Shown here: piece after piece, positions 19,587 through 29,150 of the stretch
Layout: each line of letters opens with the position of its first letter
How positions within the stretch are numbered: position 1 is the first letter of the stretch
Assembly (NCBI RefSeq): GCF_016595245.1
Contig: NZ_JAENHM010000007.1
Span: 115,830 to 179,829, forward strand
Reading direction: 5' to 3'
DNA: 64,000 nt
Source of the DNA: Azospirillum endophyticum
GTDB lineage: Bacteria > Pseudomonadota > Alphaproteobacteria > Azospirillales > Azospirillaceae
The notes under the pieces: model-generated
What the model was told of the DNA's origin: nothing
Database searches by the model: none
Seen by the model: the letters and a program-made list of their open reading frames with translations, nothing else
Made by a program: the position numbers and the translations under genes

Positions 19587-19627
19587 GGATGGCCTCACGA
19601 GGCTGATGTGTCACTGGGCGGAGTTGG

Positions 19628-20569
19628 TCACAGGGTCTTCAGGAACGATTCGACATCGGCCGGCGTGCCGACCGGCACCGCCGCCATATCCTTGTCGATG
19701 CGCTTGGTCAGCCCGGCCAGCACCTTGCCCGATCCAACCTCGACCAGCCGTTCGACGCCCTGCTCCTTCATGAAGAGGACGCATTCGCGCCAGCGGACCA
19801 TGCCGGTCACCTGTTCGACCAGCAATTGGCGGATGGCGTTGGGATCCGACACCGCCGACGCGGTGACGTTCGCCACCACCGGAACGACCGGCGCGGAGAT
19901 CGTTACGCTGGCCAGGGCCTCCGCCATCGCGTCGGCGGCCGGCTGCATCAGCGGGCAATGGAAGGGAGCGGACACCGGCAGCCGGACCGAACGCTTCAGG
20001 CCACGTTCCGCCGCCAGCGCAATGGCACGGTCGATGGCATCGGCGCTGCCGGAGATCACCACCTGCCCGACCGAATTGTCGTTGGCGATGCTGCACACCT
20101 CGCCCTGGGCGGCGTCGGCGGCGATCGCCTGCGCCTGGTCCAGGTCGGCGCCCAGCAAGGCTGCCATCGCGCCTTGGCCGACTGGAACCGCCTTCTGCAT
20201 GGCCTGACCGCGCAGCTTCAGCAGGCGAGCGGTATCGGCCAGCGAAAACGCGCCGGCGGCACAGAGCGCCGAATATTCGCCCAGCGAGTGGCCGGCGACG
20301 AAGGAGGCGTGCTTGGACAGGTCGACCCCGCCTTCGCTCGCCAGAACCCGCATCACCGCGACACTGACCGCCATCAGGGCGGGCTGCGCGTTCTCGGTCA
20401 GGGTCAGGTCGGCCTCGGGACCTTCGACCATCAGCCGCGACAGCCGCTGGTTCAGCGCGTCGTCCACCTCTTCAAAGGTGTGACGGGCGACTTCGAACGC
20501 CTCGGCGAGTTCGCGGCCCATGCCGACGGCCTGGCTGCCTTGCCCCGGAAAGACGAACGCCCTGGTCAT
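19628..20569 (-). CDS. fabD: Malonyl-CoA:ACP transacylase FabD
   Basis: FabD loads malonyl units onto ACP. The protein has the N-terminal FPGQGSQ motif and the active-site Ser95 in GHSLGEYSALCAAGAF. Length 313 aa is normal. It is first in the fabD-fabG-acpP-fabF-mltG run, with a good promoter candidate 64 bases upstream. Confidence 0.96.
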   Translation of the reverse strand: MTRAFVFPGQGSQAVGMGRELAEAFEVARHTFEEVDDALNQRLSRLMVEGPEADLTLTENAQPALMAVSVAVMRVLASEGGVDLSKHASFVAGHSLGEYSALCAAGAFSLADTARLLKLRGQAMQKAVPVGQGAMAALLGADLDQAQAIAADAAQGEVCSIANDNSVGQVVISGSADAIDRAIALAAERGLKRSVRLPVSAPFHCPLMQPAADAMAEALASVTISAPVVPVVANVTASAVSDPNAIRQLLVEQVTGMVRWRECVLFMKEQGVERLVEVGSGKVLAGLTKRIDKDMAAVPVGTPADVESFLKTL

Positions 20570-20632
20570 GCTTCGGTGAAACCCTGGATGAAAGCGCCCC
20601 GCCCCTGCGGCGGCACCATGGATTGGGCGACA

Positions 20633-20660
20633 GTCATACCCTCACTTTTGAGCAAGTCAA
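20633..20660 (-). promoter_or_regulatory. Probable sigma-70 promoter of fabD
   Basis: Reading the minus strand, TTGACT (20660-20655), a 16-base spacer and TATGAC (20638-20633) precede fabD by about 64 bases. Both hexamers are close to consensus. Confidence 0.5.
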
Positions 20661-20719
20661 GCGACGCGCGATGACCAAAGCGACAACGATGCGATAAAAC
20701 GCCACGTATTGAGGCAGAA

Positions 20720-20762
20720 TGCCCACGAAAAACCGCCGGGCCGACCGGGTTGTTCGTGGGCA
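20720..20762. repeat. Perfect 10-bp inverted repeat between fabD and the acyltransferase gene
   Basis: TGCCCACGAA (20720-20729) and TTCGTGGGCA (20753-20762) are exact complements. The 23-base interior can pair further (AACC with GGTT, CCGG with CCGG), so a long hairpin is possible. It lies 65 bases downstream of the acyltransferase stop and upstream of the fabD promoter. No T-run follows on either strand. It could be a transcript-end stabiliser or an operator. Confidence 0.6.
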
Positions 20763-20826
20763 TGCCGCGAGGTCGGACAAACCGGATCTTGCGCTGTTGC
20801 CCGCATTGCAAAGCAAAGACGGATGG

Positions 20827-21813
20827 TCAGGCCTTGCCGACCAGGGCCACCCGCGTCCAGGGTCGCAGTTGTGCCACCCCCTCGAGCATCATCGGACCGA
20901 GCAGTCCGGAAACCAGCGCCACGCAGAAGATCACGCCGTCGCCTGCATCCATCCGGTGCAGCACCACCCTTGCGCCGGCGGCAAACAGCGCATGGTGAAG
21001 GTAGATCGCGTAGGACGACGCGCCGACCGTGCGGAAGACGCCGCTGGAGGGCATGGCGTGCAACAGGGTCACGGCGCCGCCCATGCCGCACAGCAGGGCC
21101 ACGCCGCTGTTCCAGCCGAAATGCGGCAGGTGCCCCCACAGGGACGCCTGGTGCAGGAGCACGCCCAGTGCAAGCGCCGCTCCGGCACCACCCAGCAGAA
21201 TCCGACGGGGAACCATCGCACGGAATCGCGTCACCCCCACCCCCAGCAGGAAATGCGGCAACAGGAAGCAGGCTTCGTTCACCGAAAACGGGTTCGACTC
21301 GACGTGTATGGTCATGCAGGCGGCTACCGCCACCGCCATGACCGTGGCAAATCCGCCCGGCCGGTCCATCAGATGGGCGGCATCGAGCAGCGCCACTGTG
21401 GAGAAGATCAGGAACAGCGCCTGCAGATACCAGAAGTGAGCGTAGGGAAAGACGTAGATCCGCCACAGCGAATCGGGAACGAGGGTCCCGTTGGCACCGG
21501 GGGCATGGGTCTGCAGGAAGAAGAACAGGGCGGAGACCACCAGAAACGGAAAGCCCAACCGGCGCAGCTTCTTGACGAAGAAGGTCTTCAGCCGGTCCGC
21601 TCTGGCCGGGTTGAGGGCGTAGACCAGCCCCGAGATAAAGGTGAAGAGAGGCATCCTGATCAGCTCGAAGCTGTCGGTGGCGTAACGGTAAATCGACCCG
21701 TCTGCCACCTGCATGCCCGCTCCGGGGATGCCGACCACGTGGTAGGCGACCAGCAGGATGCAGGCCAACCCCCGTAGTTCCACGACATGGTATGGCAGTG
21801 TGTTCTTGCGCAT
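20827..21813 (-). CDS. Acyltransferase family 3 (OafA/YrhL-like) membrane protein
   Basis: An integral membrane acyltransferase likely to O-acetylate or O-acylate a surface sugar or lipid. The start region RGLACILLVAYHVVG carries the typical early Arg and a His in helix 1. The motif RMPLFTFISGLVYAL is the family's second signature. About ten hydrophobic helices span the 328 residues. The ATG at 21813 has GGAG six bases upstream; the frame is open 126 bases further without a better start. It stands alone; nothing nearby shows the substrate. The family also includes exopolysaccharide acetylases, which would fit an Azospirillum-like surface. Confidence 0.85.
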   Translation of the reverse strand: MRKNTLPYHVVELRGLACILLVAYHVVGIPGAGMQVADGSIYRYATDSFELIRMPLFTFISGLVYALNPARADRLKTFFVKKLRRLGFPFLVVSALFFFLQTHAPGANGTLVPDSLWRIYVFPYAHFWYLQALFLIFSTVALLDAAHLMDRPGGFATVMAVAVAACMTIHVESNPFSVNEACFLLPHFLLGVGVTRFRAMVPRRILLGGAGAALALGVLLHQASLWGHLPHFGWNSGVALLCGMGGAVTLLHAMPSSGVFRTVGASSYAIYLHHALFAAGARVVLHRMDAGDGVIFCVALVSGLLGPMMLEGVAQLRPWTRVALVGKA

Positions 21814-22230
21814 GGCTACTCCAGGCACCGGACTGGCAATGCCGCAGCGGAGCGGCCGGACCGGTGTCCGGACCGCCAGCTCCGCCTTGAACGGCTGGCG
21901 GAACATGGCTCCTGCTCGTTTCCATTGCACTTCGGTCAAATGCGCCGGACCGTATCCCAGGCGATAGCCACCGTTGCACCGGCGTTACCCAGCACTGCCG
22001 AAAGGGCGCGGCGGGGCTCACCCGGGCGGTTTCCTATTCCATCGATAGATTTTTCCGGAGGCGCCGCAGGACAGGCCGGATTTTCGCTTGCTACCACGAC
22101 CGGTCTGTGCATACTGCGCCGCTTCATAACTCCTTGCCGGCGGTCCGCCGTCGGCTAGGCCCGGGCAGCTGATCCGAATCCATGAGGGATGGGGCGCAGC
22201 GCCGGACCATGAACAGCCATGGGGAGTGCA
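21814..22230 (+). promoter_or_regulatory. 417-bp region upstream of rpsF with a possible promoter
   Basis: No gene found. A plausible promoter for the ribosomal operon is TTGCTA (22088-22093), a 16-base spacer and CATACT (22110-22115). That leaves a leader of about 110 bases before rpsF. S6/S18 operons often have a leader that binds the S6:S18 complex, but I could not resolve such a fold here. Confidence 0.35.
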
Positions 22231-22671
22231 ATGGCACTTTACGAGTGCGTGCTGATCGCGCGCCAGGACATTTCGGCCGCCCAGGCCGAGCAGCTCTCTG
22301 AGCAGTTCGCCCAGATCGTCCGCGACAACGGCGGCACGATCGCCAAGAGCGAATACTGGGGTCTGAAGACCCTCACCTACAAGATCAAGAAGAACCGCAA
22401 GGGTCACTACACCCTCTTCAACATCGATGCGCCGTCCGCCGCCGTCGTCGAGATGGAGCGGAACATGGGCATCAGCGAAGACGTGCTGCGCTTCATGACC
22501 GTGCGTGTCGACGAGCTCGACGCCAACCCGTCGGCGATGATGCAGAGCCGCAACGAGCGTGGTGATCGTGGCGAGCGTGGTGATCGTGGTCCGCGTCGCT
22601 TCGACGACCGTGGTCCGCGTCCGCCGCGCCGTCAGGAAAACGTTGCCGCCGCCGAAGGGGAGACCGCGTAA
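22231..22671 (+). CDS. rpsF: 30S ribosomal protein S6
   Basis: S6 binds 16S rRNA together with S18 in the platform of the small subunit. The 146-residue protein starts [15 protein letters not shown] and has the S6 ferredoxin-like fold to about residue 100. A C-terminal Arg/Gly/Asp-rich tail ([16 protein letters not shown]) follows, as in other alphaproteobacteria. GGGGAG lies six bases before ATG 22231. The stop is directly followed by the rpsR start. Confidence 0.97.
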   Translation: MALYECVLIARQDISAAQAEQLSEQFAQIVRDNGGTIAKSEYWGLKTLTYKIKKNRKGHYTLFNIDAPSAAVVEMERNMGISEDVLRFMTVRVDELDANPSAMMQSRNERGDRGERGDRGPRRFDDRGPRPPRRQENVAAAEGETA

Positions 22672-22941
22672 ATGTCCGACAAGCAGACCACGGGCGCTCC
22701 GGCCCGCACCGGCGGCGCCCGCCGCCCGTTCTTCCGTCGCCGCAAGACCTGCCCGTTCTCGGGCGCGAATGCTCCGGCGATCGACTACAAGGACGTCAAG
22801 CTGCTCTCCCGCTTCATCTCCGAGCGCGGGAAGATCGTCCCGAGCCGCATCACCGCGGTCTCGACGAAGAAGCAGCGTGAACTGGCCCGCGCCATCAAGC
22901 GCGCCCGTTTCCTGGCCCTTCTCCCCTACGTGGTGAAGTAA
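22672..22941 (+). CDS. rpsR: 30S ribosomal protein S18
   Basis: An 89-residue basic protein of the small-subunit platform, partner of S6. The [12 protein letters not shown] start and the [21 protein letters not shown] core are diagnostic. It begins at the base after the rpsF stop, so expression is coupled. Confidence 0.97.
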   Translation: MSDKQTTGAPARTGGARRPFFRRRKTCPFSGANAPAIDYKDVKLLSRFISERGKIVPSRITAVSTKKQRELARAIKRARFLALLPYVVK

Positions 22942-22989
22942 GCCCGGCAACGGCCGAACTGTTTGGGTGAAGGTTCTTAAGGGGTTTCC

Positions 22990-23949
22990 ATGGCCTTGGG
23001 TCCGGCCGTACCGCTGGTGGTCGCCGTCGGCGGCGGTCTGGCAAGCGCGTTCTTCTACCTGTCGGTCACGTTCGGCGGGATGGGTGCGCTGATCCTGGGC
23101 TATCTGGCTCCCCTGCCCCTGTTCCTGACGGGATTGTGGCTGGGGACTCCTGCGGTGGCGTTGGCCGGGCTGGCCGGTGCCGCCGCGGTGATGCTGGGTA
23201 CCTCCGGCAGCATGCTGGTGGCACTGTCCTATCTGGTGACCGGAGCCGCTCCGGCGATCCTGGTGGTGAGGCAGTCGCTGTTGGCCCGCGCGCGGGAGGA
23301 TGGAACCCTGGAATGGTATCCGCCTGGCCGGGTCCTGATTGGCCTGACCGGGATGGGTGTGGCGGCGTTGCTCGCCGCGGTGATCCTGACGCTCGGAGAG
23401 CCCGGTGGGCTCGAAGGGCTGATGCGGCAGACCCTGGCCCGAGTCGTCGAGCCGGCGTTCCGCTCGCAGGGCCAACCGGCCCCGGATCCCGAGGCATTCT
23501 GGGTGGCGGCCGTCCTGCCGGGGCTGGTTGCGGTGTCATGGCTTGTCATGACGATCGTCAACGCAGTGCTGGCGCAGGGGGCGCTGATGCGGTTCGGCCG
23601 CAACCGGCGCCCTGCCATGCGTCTGGCCGAGCTGGAATTGCCCAACTGGCTGGCGCCGCTGTTCGCGGTGTCGGTTCTGGCGGCATCGGTCGCACCGGGA
23701 ACCATCGGATTCCTGGCGGTCAATCTGGCTCTGATCCTGGCAGTCCCATTCGCCTTCGCCGGGCTTTCGGTGGTTCATGTATTCGCCAGCCGTCGTTCGG
23801 CGCGCACGCTGATCCTGGTTGGCTTCTACATGATGCTGTTTCTCTTCGGGTGGCCGATCCTGCTTTTGGTCGGCCTGGGCATGATCGAGCAATGGATCGG
23901 GCTGCGCCGCCGGTTTTCCCCCGCGGCCCCCGGTCAGGAGGACGAGTGA
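22990..23949 (+). CDS. DUF2232 multi-pass membrane protein
   Basis: A 319-residue hydrophobic protein with about eight membrane helices, preceded by AAGGGG. DUF2232 proteins lie between rpsR and rplI in many alphaproteobacteria; their function is not known to me. A link to S-component-like membrane proteins has been suggested by topology only. The stop overlaps the rplI start (TGATG). Confidence 0.85.
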   Translation: MALGPAVPLVVAVGGGLASAFFYLSVTFGGMGALILGYLAPLPLFLTGLWLGTPAVALAGLAGAAAVMLGTSGSMLVALSYLVTGAAPAILVVRQSLLARAREDGTLEWYPPGRVLIGLTGMGVAALLAAVILTLGEPGGLEGLMRQTLARVVEPAFRSQGQPAPDPEAFWVAAVLPGLVAVSWLVMTIVNAVLAQGALMRFGRNRRPAMRLAELELPNWLAPLFAVSVLAASVAPGTIGFLAVNLALILAVPFAFAGLSVVHVFASRRSARTLILVGFYMMLFLFGWPILLLVGLGMIEQWIGLRRRFSPAAPGQEDE

Positions 23950-24512
23950 TGGAAGTTATTCTGCTGGAGCGGGTCGAGAAGCTCGGCCAGATGGGTCAGG
24001 TCGTGAATGTGCGTCCTGGCTTCGCCCGCAACTATCTGCTGCCGCAGCGGAAGGCCATGCGCGCCACCAAGGCGAACCTGGCCGTCTTCGACAAGCAGAA
24101 GGCCCACCTTGAGGCCGTCAACCTGGAGCGCCGCAAGGACGCCCAGCAGGTTGCGACCAAGATGGACAACGTGACGGTCGTCGTGATCCGCCAGGCCGCC
24201 GAGACCGGCGTCCTGTATGGCTCCGTGACCACCCGCGACGTCTCCGACGCGCTGACCGCCGCCGGCTACAAGACCGACCGCAAGCAGGTCCAGATCGACA
24301 CCCCGATCAAGACCCTGGGTCTGTTCAAGCTGCGCGTCGTCCTGCATCCGGAAGTGTCGATCACGGTCACGGTCAACGTCGCCCGTTCGGCCGAAGAAGC
24401 CGAACTGCAGGCCCAGCGTGGCGGCATGGTCACCGCCGCCGACCTGCGTGACGACGACGACGAGGAAGACACCTTCGTCGAAGAGACTGCGACCGAGGAA
24501 GAGGAGGGCTGA
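23949..24512 (+). CDS. rplI: 50S ribosomal protein L9
   Basis: L9 binds 23S rRNA with its N-terminal domain and extends from the L1 stalk base. The 187-residue protein starts [19 protein letters not shown] and has the central helix ([18 protein letters not shown]) and the C-terminal domain to about 150. It ends in a strongly acidic tail ([13 protein letters not shown]...), common in alphaproteobacterial L9. It is the last gene of the operon; two hairpins follow. Confidence 0.97.
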   Translation: MEVILLERVEKLGQMGQVVNVRPGFARNYLLPQRKAMRATKANLAVFDKQKAHLEAVNLERRKDAQQVATKMDNVTVVVIRQAAETGVLYGSVTTRDVSDALTAAGYKTDRKQVQIDTPIKTLGLFKLRVVLHPEVSITVTVNVARSAEEAELQAQRGGMVTAADLRDDDDEEDTFVEETATEEEEG

Positions 24513-24533
24513 TCGCCCTTCCGCTGCTGATCC

Positions 24534-24551
24534 CCCGAAACCAGTTTCGGG
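24534..24551. repeat. Short perfect hairpin after rplI
   Basis: CCCGAAAC and GTTTCGGG are separated by two bases, 22 bases after the rplI stop. There is no T-run, so it probably protects or pauses the transcript before the true terminator at 24583. Confidence 0.5.
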
Positions 24552-24582
24552 ATTTCGGCAGTACCGTTACGCCGCTCGTCCG

Positions 24583-24619
24583 GAAACCGCCCGCCCCGAT
24601 CCGGGGTCGGGCGGTTTTC
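24583..24619 (+). terminator. Intrinsic terminator of the rpsF-rplI operon
   Basis: AAACCGCCCG (24584-24593) pairs with CGGGCGGTTT (24608-24617) around a 14-base loop, with T residues at the 3' side of the stem. It is GC-rich and correctly placed 70 bases after rplI. Confidence 0.75.
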
Positions 24620-24767
24620 CGCATTCAGGCCCCGGGGCGCGACGGGCCGCATGCTCCCGCGCACACATCCGCAATGCCAAATTGGGTAGCAGTCCTGACC
24701 GATTGACGGATTGTCGCACCCCTTCCCGCAGGCCATGCTTGGAAAAGCACCGCGGAAGGAGTTCGGC

Positions 24768-26036
24768 ATGCTGCTGGTTCGTCTGCTCGCCGCCGCCAAG
24801 GGCGACGGAACCCTGAATCTCGTTACGGCCGATGGGAAGCATCATCGGATCGGGTCCGGTCCCCCACACCTGACCCTTCGTCTCCATGACCGCAAAGTCG
24901 AGCGTGATCTGCTGATCAATCCGCGCCTGCGGTTCGGCGAGGCCTATATGAACGGCCGCTTTTCGATCGAAGGCGGGACCATCTACGATTTGCTGAAGAT
25001 GCTGATGAGCGGCACCGAGGTGCAGGGCGCGCTCGGCCGGGCCGTGGAATCGCTGTCGCCGCTGCTGCGCCGTGTCCAGCAATACAACCCGATGCAGCGG
25101 TCGAGGCAGAATGTCGAGCATCATTACAATTTGTCTCGACAGTTCTATCAGCTCTTTCTTGACCGCGACATGCAGTATTCCTGCGCATACTTCCCGGAGC
25201 CGGGGGTATCGCTGGACGAAGCGCAGGAAGCCAAGAAGCGTCACATCGCGGCGAAGCTGCTGATCGTGCCGGGCATGCGGGTGCTCGACATCGGCTGCGG
25301 TTGGGGCGGCATGGCGTTGTATCTCGCCCGGCACACCGGAGCGCGGGTGACCGGCATCACCCTGTCATCGGAACAGCTGGCGGTCGCCCGCCAGCGGGCG
25401 GAGGAAGCCGGGCTGGCTGACCGCGTCACCTTCGAATTGCGCGACTACCGCGAATTTGCCACCGCCCACCGCGGTGCCTTCGACCGCGTCGTCTCGGTGG
25501 GGATGTTCGAGCATGTCGGCGTGCCCCATTACCGCGACTATTTCGATGCGGTGCGCGACATGCTGAACGACGAAGGCGTGGCGCTGATCCATTCGATCGG
25601 CCGGCTCGACGGCCCCGCCAGCACCAACCCCTGGATTCGCAAATACATCTTCCCCGGCGGCTATTCCCCTGCCCTGTCCGAGGTGCTGCCGGTCATCGAA
25701 CGCTCCGGCCTGCTGGCCACCGACCTGGAAGTGCTGCGCCTGCATTACGCCGAGACGCTGCGCCACTGGCGAGACCGTTTCCTCGACCGCTGGGACGAGG
25801 CCAAGGCGTTGTACGACGAGCGGTTCTGCCGAATGTGGGAGTTCTACCTGGCTGGCGCCGAACTGGCTTTCCGCCTGCAGGGCCACATGGTGTTCCAGGT
25901 CCAGGTCGCGCGGTCGCTGGGCGCAGTCCCGCTGACCCGTGACTACATGCTGAATGCGGAGCGGAACCTTGCTGCCGCATCGACCGCCCAACCGGCGGAA
26001 CTGCGGGCCTCGCGCACGCCGGAGTCGGCGGCCTGA
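24768..26036 (+). CDS. cfa: Cyclopropane-fatty-acyl-phospholipid synthase
   Basis: Cfa transfers a methylene group from S-adenosylmethionine to the double bond of membrane phospholipid acyl chains, usually in stationary phase or acid stress. An N-terminal lipid-binding region (about 1-110) is followed by the methyltransferase domain with the SAM motif VLDIGCGWGGMALYLA and the family pattern YSCAYF. GMFEHVGVPHYRDYF carries the bicarbonate-site glutamate. The ATG at 24768 (GAAGGAG seven bases upstream) gives 422 residues; an upstream ATG at 24735 is possible. Single-gene unit. Confidence 0.93.
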   Translation: MLLVRLLAAAKGDGTLNLVTADGKHHRIGSGPPHLTLRLHDRKVERDLLINPRLRFGEAYMNGRFSIEGGTIYDLLKMLMSGTEVQGALGRAVESLSPLLRRVQQYNPMQRSRQNVEHHYNLSRQFYQLFLDRDMQYSCAYFPEPGVSLDEAQEAKKRHIAAKLLIVPGMRVLDIGCGWGGMALYLARHTGARVTGITLSSEQLAVARQRAEEAGLADRVTFELRDYREFATAHRGAFDRVVSVGMFEHVGVPHYRDYFDAVRDMLNDEGVALIHSIGRLDGPASTNPWIRKYIFPGGYSPALSEVLPVIERSGLLATDLEVLRLHYAETLRHWRDRFLDRWDEAKALYDERFCRMWEFYLAGAELAFRLQGHMVFQVQVARSLGAVPLTRDYMLNAERNLAAASTAQPAELRASRTPESAA

Positions 26037-26361
26037 CCGTCCCGGGCGCCGGATTTGCCGCTCGTGCAGGACATTCCCCTGCGCAAGGCGGTCATTCCGG
26101 CCAACCGGTAATACCAATTGATCATCATGGCCGCGCGCAGGGCCGCCTTGCAAGCGGAATCATGCGACATCGGCGCCCGAACCACCGCCGCGCCTTCCTT
26201 TTCGTCACGGGGCGATGCTATATAACCGCGACCGATTTCCGCCCGGGGTACCGGGGAGCCACCCATGCGGCATGCTCCCCGGCAACAAGCGCCCGCTGGA
26301 CGACGCGCCCGGCTCCCAAGGAATGACAACGCCCTTACCCGTTCGGGGAGATCTCGCACCC
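26037..26361 (+). promoter_or_regulatory. 325-bp region upstream of icd
   Basis: No gene seen. A strong -10-like TATATA (26219-26224) sits in GATGCTATATAACC. No convincing -35 is found at 16-18 bases upstream, so it may need an activator. That would give a leader of about 130 bases before ATG 26362. Confidence 0.35.
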
Positions 26362-27585
26362 ATGACCAAGATCAAGGTAGCCAATCCGGTCGTCGAACTC
26401 GACGGCGACGAGATGACGCGCATCATCTGGCAGTTCATCAAAGACAAGCTGATCCTGCCCTACCTCGACATCGACCTGAAGTACTACGACCTCGGCATCG
26501 AGAACCGCGACAAGACCGATGACAAGGTCACCGTCGAGTCCGCGAACGCCATCAAGCAGTATGGCGTCGGCGTGAAGTGCGCGACCATCACCCCGGATGA
26601 AGCGCGGGTGAAGGAATTCAACCTCAAGAAGATGTGGAAGTCGCCGAACGGCACGATCCGCAACATCCTGGGCGGCACCGTCTTCCGCGAGCCGATCGTC
26701 TGCTCCAACGTTCCGCGCTACGTGCCGGGCTGGACCAAGCCGATCATCATCGGCCGCCACGCCTTCGGCGACCAGTACAAGGCCACCGACTTCGTCGTGC
26801 CGGGTCCGGGCAAGCTGACCATCAAGTGGGAAGCGGCCGAGGGCGGCGAGAAGATCGAGCATGAAGTCTACGACTTCCCCGGCGCCGGCGTGGCGATGGG
26901 CATGTACAACCTCGACGAATCGATCGAGGGCTTTGCCCATTCCAGCTTGATGTACGGCCTGGAGCGCGGCTACTCGGTCTATCTGTCGACGAAGAACACG
27001 ATCCTGAAGGCCTATGACGGTCGCTTCAAGGACATCTTCCAGAAGATCTTCGACGAGACGTACGCCGAGCAGTTCAAGGCCAAGGGTCTGGTCTACGAGC
27101 ATCGCCTGATCGACGACATGGTCGCTTCGGCCCTGAAGTGGGAAGGTGGTTTCGTCTGGGCCTGCAAGAACTACGACGGCGACGTGGAGTCGGATGTCGT
27201 GGCGCAGGGCTTCGGCTCGCTCGGCCTGATGACCTCGGTCCTGGTCACGCCGGACGGCAAGACCGTCGAGGCCGAGGCCGCCCACGGCACGGTGACCCGC
27301 CACTATCGCGAGCACCAGAAGGGCAAGGAAACCTCGACCAACCCGATCGCCTCGATCTACGCCTGGACCCAGGGTCTGGCCTATCGCGGCAAGTTCGACG
27401 ACACCCCGGACGTCGTCAAGTTCGCCCAGACGCTGGAGCGTGTCTGCGTCGAGACCGTCGAATCCGGCTACATGACCAAGGATCTCGCCATCCTGATCGG
27501 CCCGCAGCAGCCGTGGATGACCACCAAGCAGTTCCTGGACAAGCTGTCGGACAATCTGGAAAAGAAGATGGCCGCCTGGTCGTAA
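26362..27585 (+). CDS. icd: NADP-dependent isocitrate dehydrogenase, homodimeric eukaryote-like type
   Basis: The enzyme oxidatively decarboxylates isocitrate to 2-oxoglutarate in the TCA cycle. The 407-residue sequence ([20 protein letters not shown]...) matches the type found in eukaryotes and many alphaproteobacteria, with [19 protein letters not shown] for substrate binding, [10 protein letters not shown], and [17 protein letters not shown] in the cofactor region. GGGGAG lies 11 bases before ATG 26362. A strong terminator follows. A second isocitrate dehydrogenase of a different family is encoded 4 kb away at 31642. Confidence 0.95.
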   Translation: MTKIKVANPVVELDGDEMTRIIWQFIKDKLILPYLDIDLKYYDLGIENRDKTDDKVTVESANAIKQYGVGVKCATITPDEARVKEFNLKKMWKSPNGTIRNILGGTVFREPIVCSNVPRYVPGWTKPIIIGRHAFGDQYKATDFVVPGPGKLTIKWEAAEGGEKIEHEVYDFPGAGVAMGMYNLDESIEGFAHSSLMYGLERGYSVYLSTKNTILKAYDGRFKDIFQKIFDETYAEQFKAKGLVYEHRLIDDMVASALKWEGGFVWACKNYDGDVESDVVAQGFGSLGLMTSVLVTPDGKTVEAEAAHGTVTRHYREHQKGKETSTNPIASIYAWTQGLAYRGKFDDTPDVVKFAQTLERVCVETVESGYMTKDLAILIGPQQPWMTTKQFLDKLSDNLEKKMAAWS

Positions 27586-27656
27586 GGCCAGCGCATTCTT
27601 CATGGGGTGCGACGCCGCGTCCGGGTCAAAGCGGACGTTGGCTCGGCTAGGGTTCG

Positions 27657-27686
27657 AGCGGGGAGTTTCGGCTCCCCGCTTTTTTC
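27657..27686 (+). terminator. Intrinsic terminator of icd
   Basis: AGCGGGGAG (27657-27665), loop TTTCGG, and CTCCCCGCT (27672-27680) form a perfect nine-pair stem followed by TTTTTT. It lies 72 bases after the icd stop and 30 bases before the next start, so the next gene needs its own promoter or read-through. Confidence 0.9.
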
Positions 27687-27715
27687 TTGCCCGATTCGAG
27701 AAAGGACCCGAACCG

Positions 27716-28096
27716 ATGTCCAACGATCTGTTCCGCGTCGCCGTGATCGGCGCCGGCGAGACCGGAACGCCTCTGCTGCGCAAGCTGCTGGCCGCGCCCT
27801 TCGTCGAGCTGCTCGGTGTGGCGGACCTCGATCCCGAAGCGCCGGGCATGCGCTTGGCGAGTGATCGCGGTGTGAAGACCACCACCAGCTTCCGGGATCT
27901 GGCGGATTTGGGCGAGCGGCTGGACGTGCTGATCGACGTCACCGGCGTGCCGGCGGTGCGCGATTCCCTGCGCAAGGCGATGCAGGACACCGGCAATCAT
28001 CACACGGTGATCGTCCACGAGACGATCGTGCAGTTGATGCTGTCGCTGCTGGATGGTCAACTGGTGCGGTTGAAGCACGACACGCAGGAGTATTGA
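27716..28096 (+). CDS. Short Rossmann-fold NAD(P)-binding protein
   Basis: A 126-residue protein with an N-terminal dinucleotide-binding motif (VAVIGAGETGTPLL) and a second part (LDVLIDVTGVPAVRDSL) resembling the N-terminal half of Gfo/Idh/MocA-type dehydrogenases or homoserine dehydrogenase. The catalytic C-terminal domain of those enzymes is absent, so it may only sense a nucleotide or act with a partner. ATG 27716 starts right after the icd terminator. It may be co-transcribed with the SPFH gene 93 bases on. Confidence 0.6.
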   Translation: MSNDLFRVAVIGAGETGTPLLRKLLAAPFVELLGVADLDPEAPGMRLASDRGVKTTTSFRDLADLGERLDVLIDVTGVPAVRDSLRKAMQDTGNHHTVIVHETIVQLMLSLLDGQLVRLKHDTQEY

Positions 28097-28189
28097 GACG
28101 GAGGCGGGTTGCAGCCTCGGCGAATTGCCTCATGATGGGCGGAGGGCGCCCGTCGCGGCACCCGCCCACCATGTCAGGAACTGCCATCG

Positions 28190-29146
28190 ATGGAACTCGG
28201 CATTCTGGTCATCGCGGCGTTCGTGCTGGTCGTCATCCTGGCGATCACCAGCGTCCGCATCGTCCCCCAGGGCTTCAACTTCATCGTCGAGCGGCTGGGC
28301 CGCTATCAGGAAACGCTGCATCCCGGCTTCAACGTGATCTTCCCGGTCATCAGCTCCGTCCGCGCCAAGGTCGACATGCGCGAGACGGTGGTGGACGTGC
28401 CGTCGCAGAGCGTCATCACCAAGGACAATGCCGCGGTGACCGCCGACGGCGTGCTGTATTTCCAGGTGCTCGATCCGATGAAGGCAACCTACGAGGTCAA
28501 CGACCTGCAGCGGGCGATCCAGACGCTGGCGATGACCACCACCCGCACGGTGATGGGCTCGATGGATTTGGACGAGCTGCTGAGCCAGCGCGAGGCGATC
28601 AACGCCAGCCTGCTGCGCGCGGTCGACGAGGCCACCGCGTCCTGGGGCGTGCGGGTCACCCGCATCGAGTTGCGCGACATCACCCCGCCGGAAGACATCG
28701 TGCAAGCGATGGGCCGACAGCTGAAGGCGGAACGCCTTCGCCGCGCCCAGATCCTGGAAGCCGATGCCGAGAAGGAAAGCCAGATCCGCATCGCCCAAGG
28801 CAAGCTCGAGGCCGCCAAGCTGGAGGCCGAGGCCCGCGAACGTCTGGCGGAGGCCGAGGCCAAGGCGACCCGGCTGGTCTCGGAGGCGGTGGCACAGGGA
28901 TCGAACCAGGCTTTGGGCTATTTCCTCGGCCAGAAATACATGGAGGCGCTGAAGGCCTTTGCCGCCTCTCCCAACCAGAAGACCATGATCCTGCCGGTGG
29001 AACTGGCCGGTGTCGCCGGGGCCCTGGCCGGATTGGGCGATCTGGTCCGCGACGCCACTCCGCCGCGGACGCCGCCCTCTCCTGCGGCCGCTCCGCGCAA
29101 TCCCTGGTCGGTTCCCCCGACCGCGACGTCGTCCGGCGCGGAGTGA
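28190..29146 (+). CDS. SPFH/band-7 (stomatin-like) membrane protein
   Basis: A 318-residue protein: one N-terminal membrane helix (about 2-20), an SPFH domain (about 22-200, with IVPQGFNFIVERLGRYQETL), a long charged coiled coil (about 190-245) and a Pro-rich tail. Such proteins form oligomeric membrane scaffolds and often regulate proteases or membrane fluidity. The QmcA/YbbK subgroup fits best. It is paired with an NfeD-type protein five bases downstream, the standard arrangement. Confidence 0.92.
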   Translation: MELGILVIAAFVLVVILAITSVRIVPQGFNFIVERLGRYQETLHPGFNVIFPVISSVRAKVDMRETVVDVPSQSVITKDNAAVTADGVLYFQVLDPMKATYEVNDLQRAIQTLAMTTTRTVMGSMDLDELLSQREAINASLLRAVDEATASWGVRVTRIELRDITPPEDIVQAMGRQLKAERLRRAQILEADAEKESQIRIAQGKLEAAKLEAEARERLAEAEAKATRLVSEAVAQGSNQALGYFLGQKYMEALKAFAASPNQKTMILPVELAGVAGALAGLGDLVRDATPPRTPPSPAAAPRNPWSVPPTATSSGAE

Positions 29147-29150
29147 GCGG

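Noticed and set aside
20657..22021. A 454-codon minus-strand frame overlapping the acyltransferase gene
   Set aside because: Out of frame with the membrane acyltransferase, and made of Arg/Gly/Pro-rich text without hydrophobic helices.
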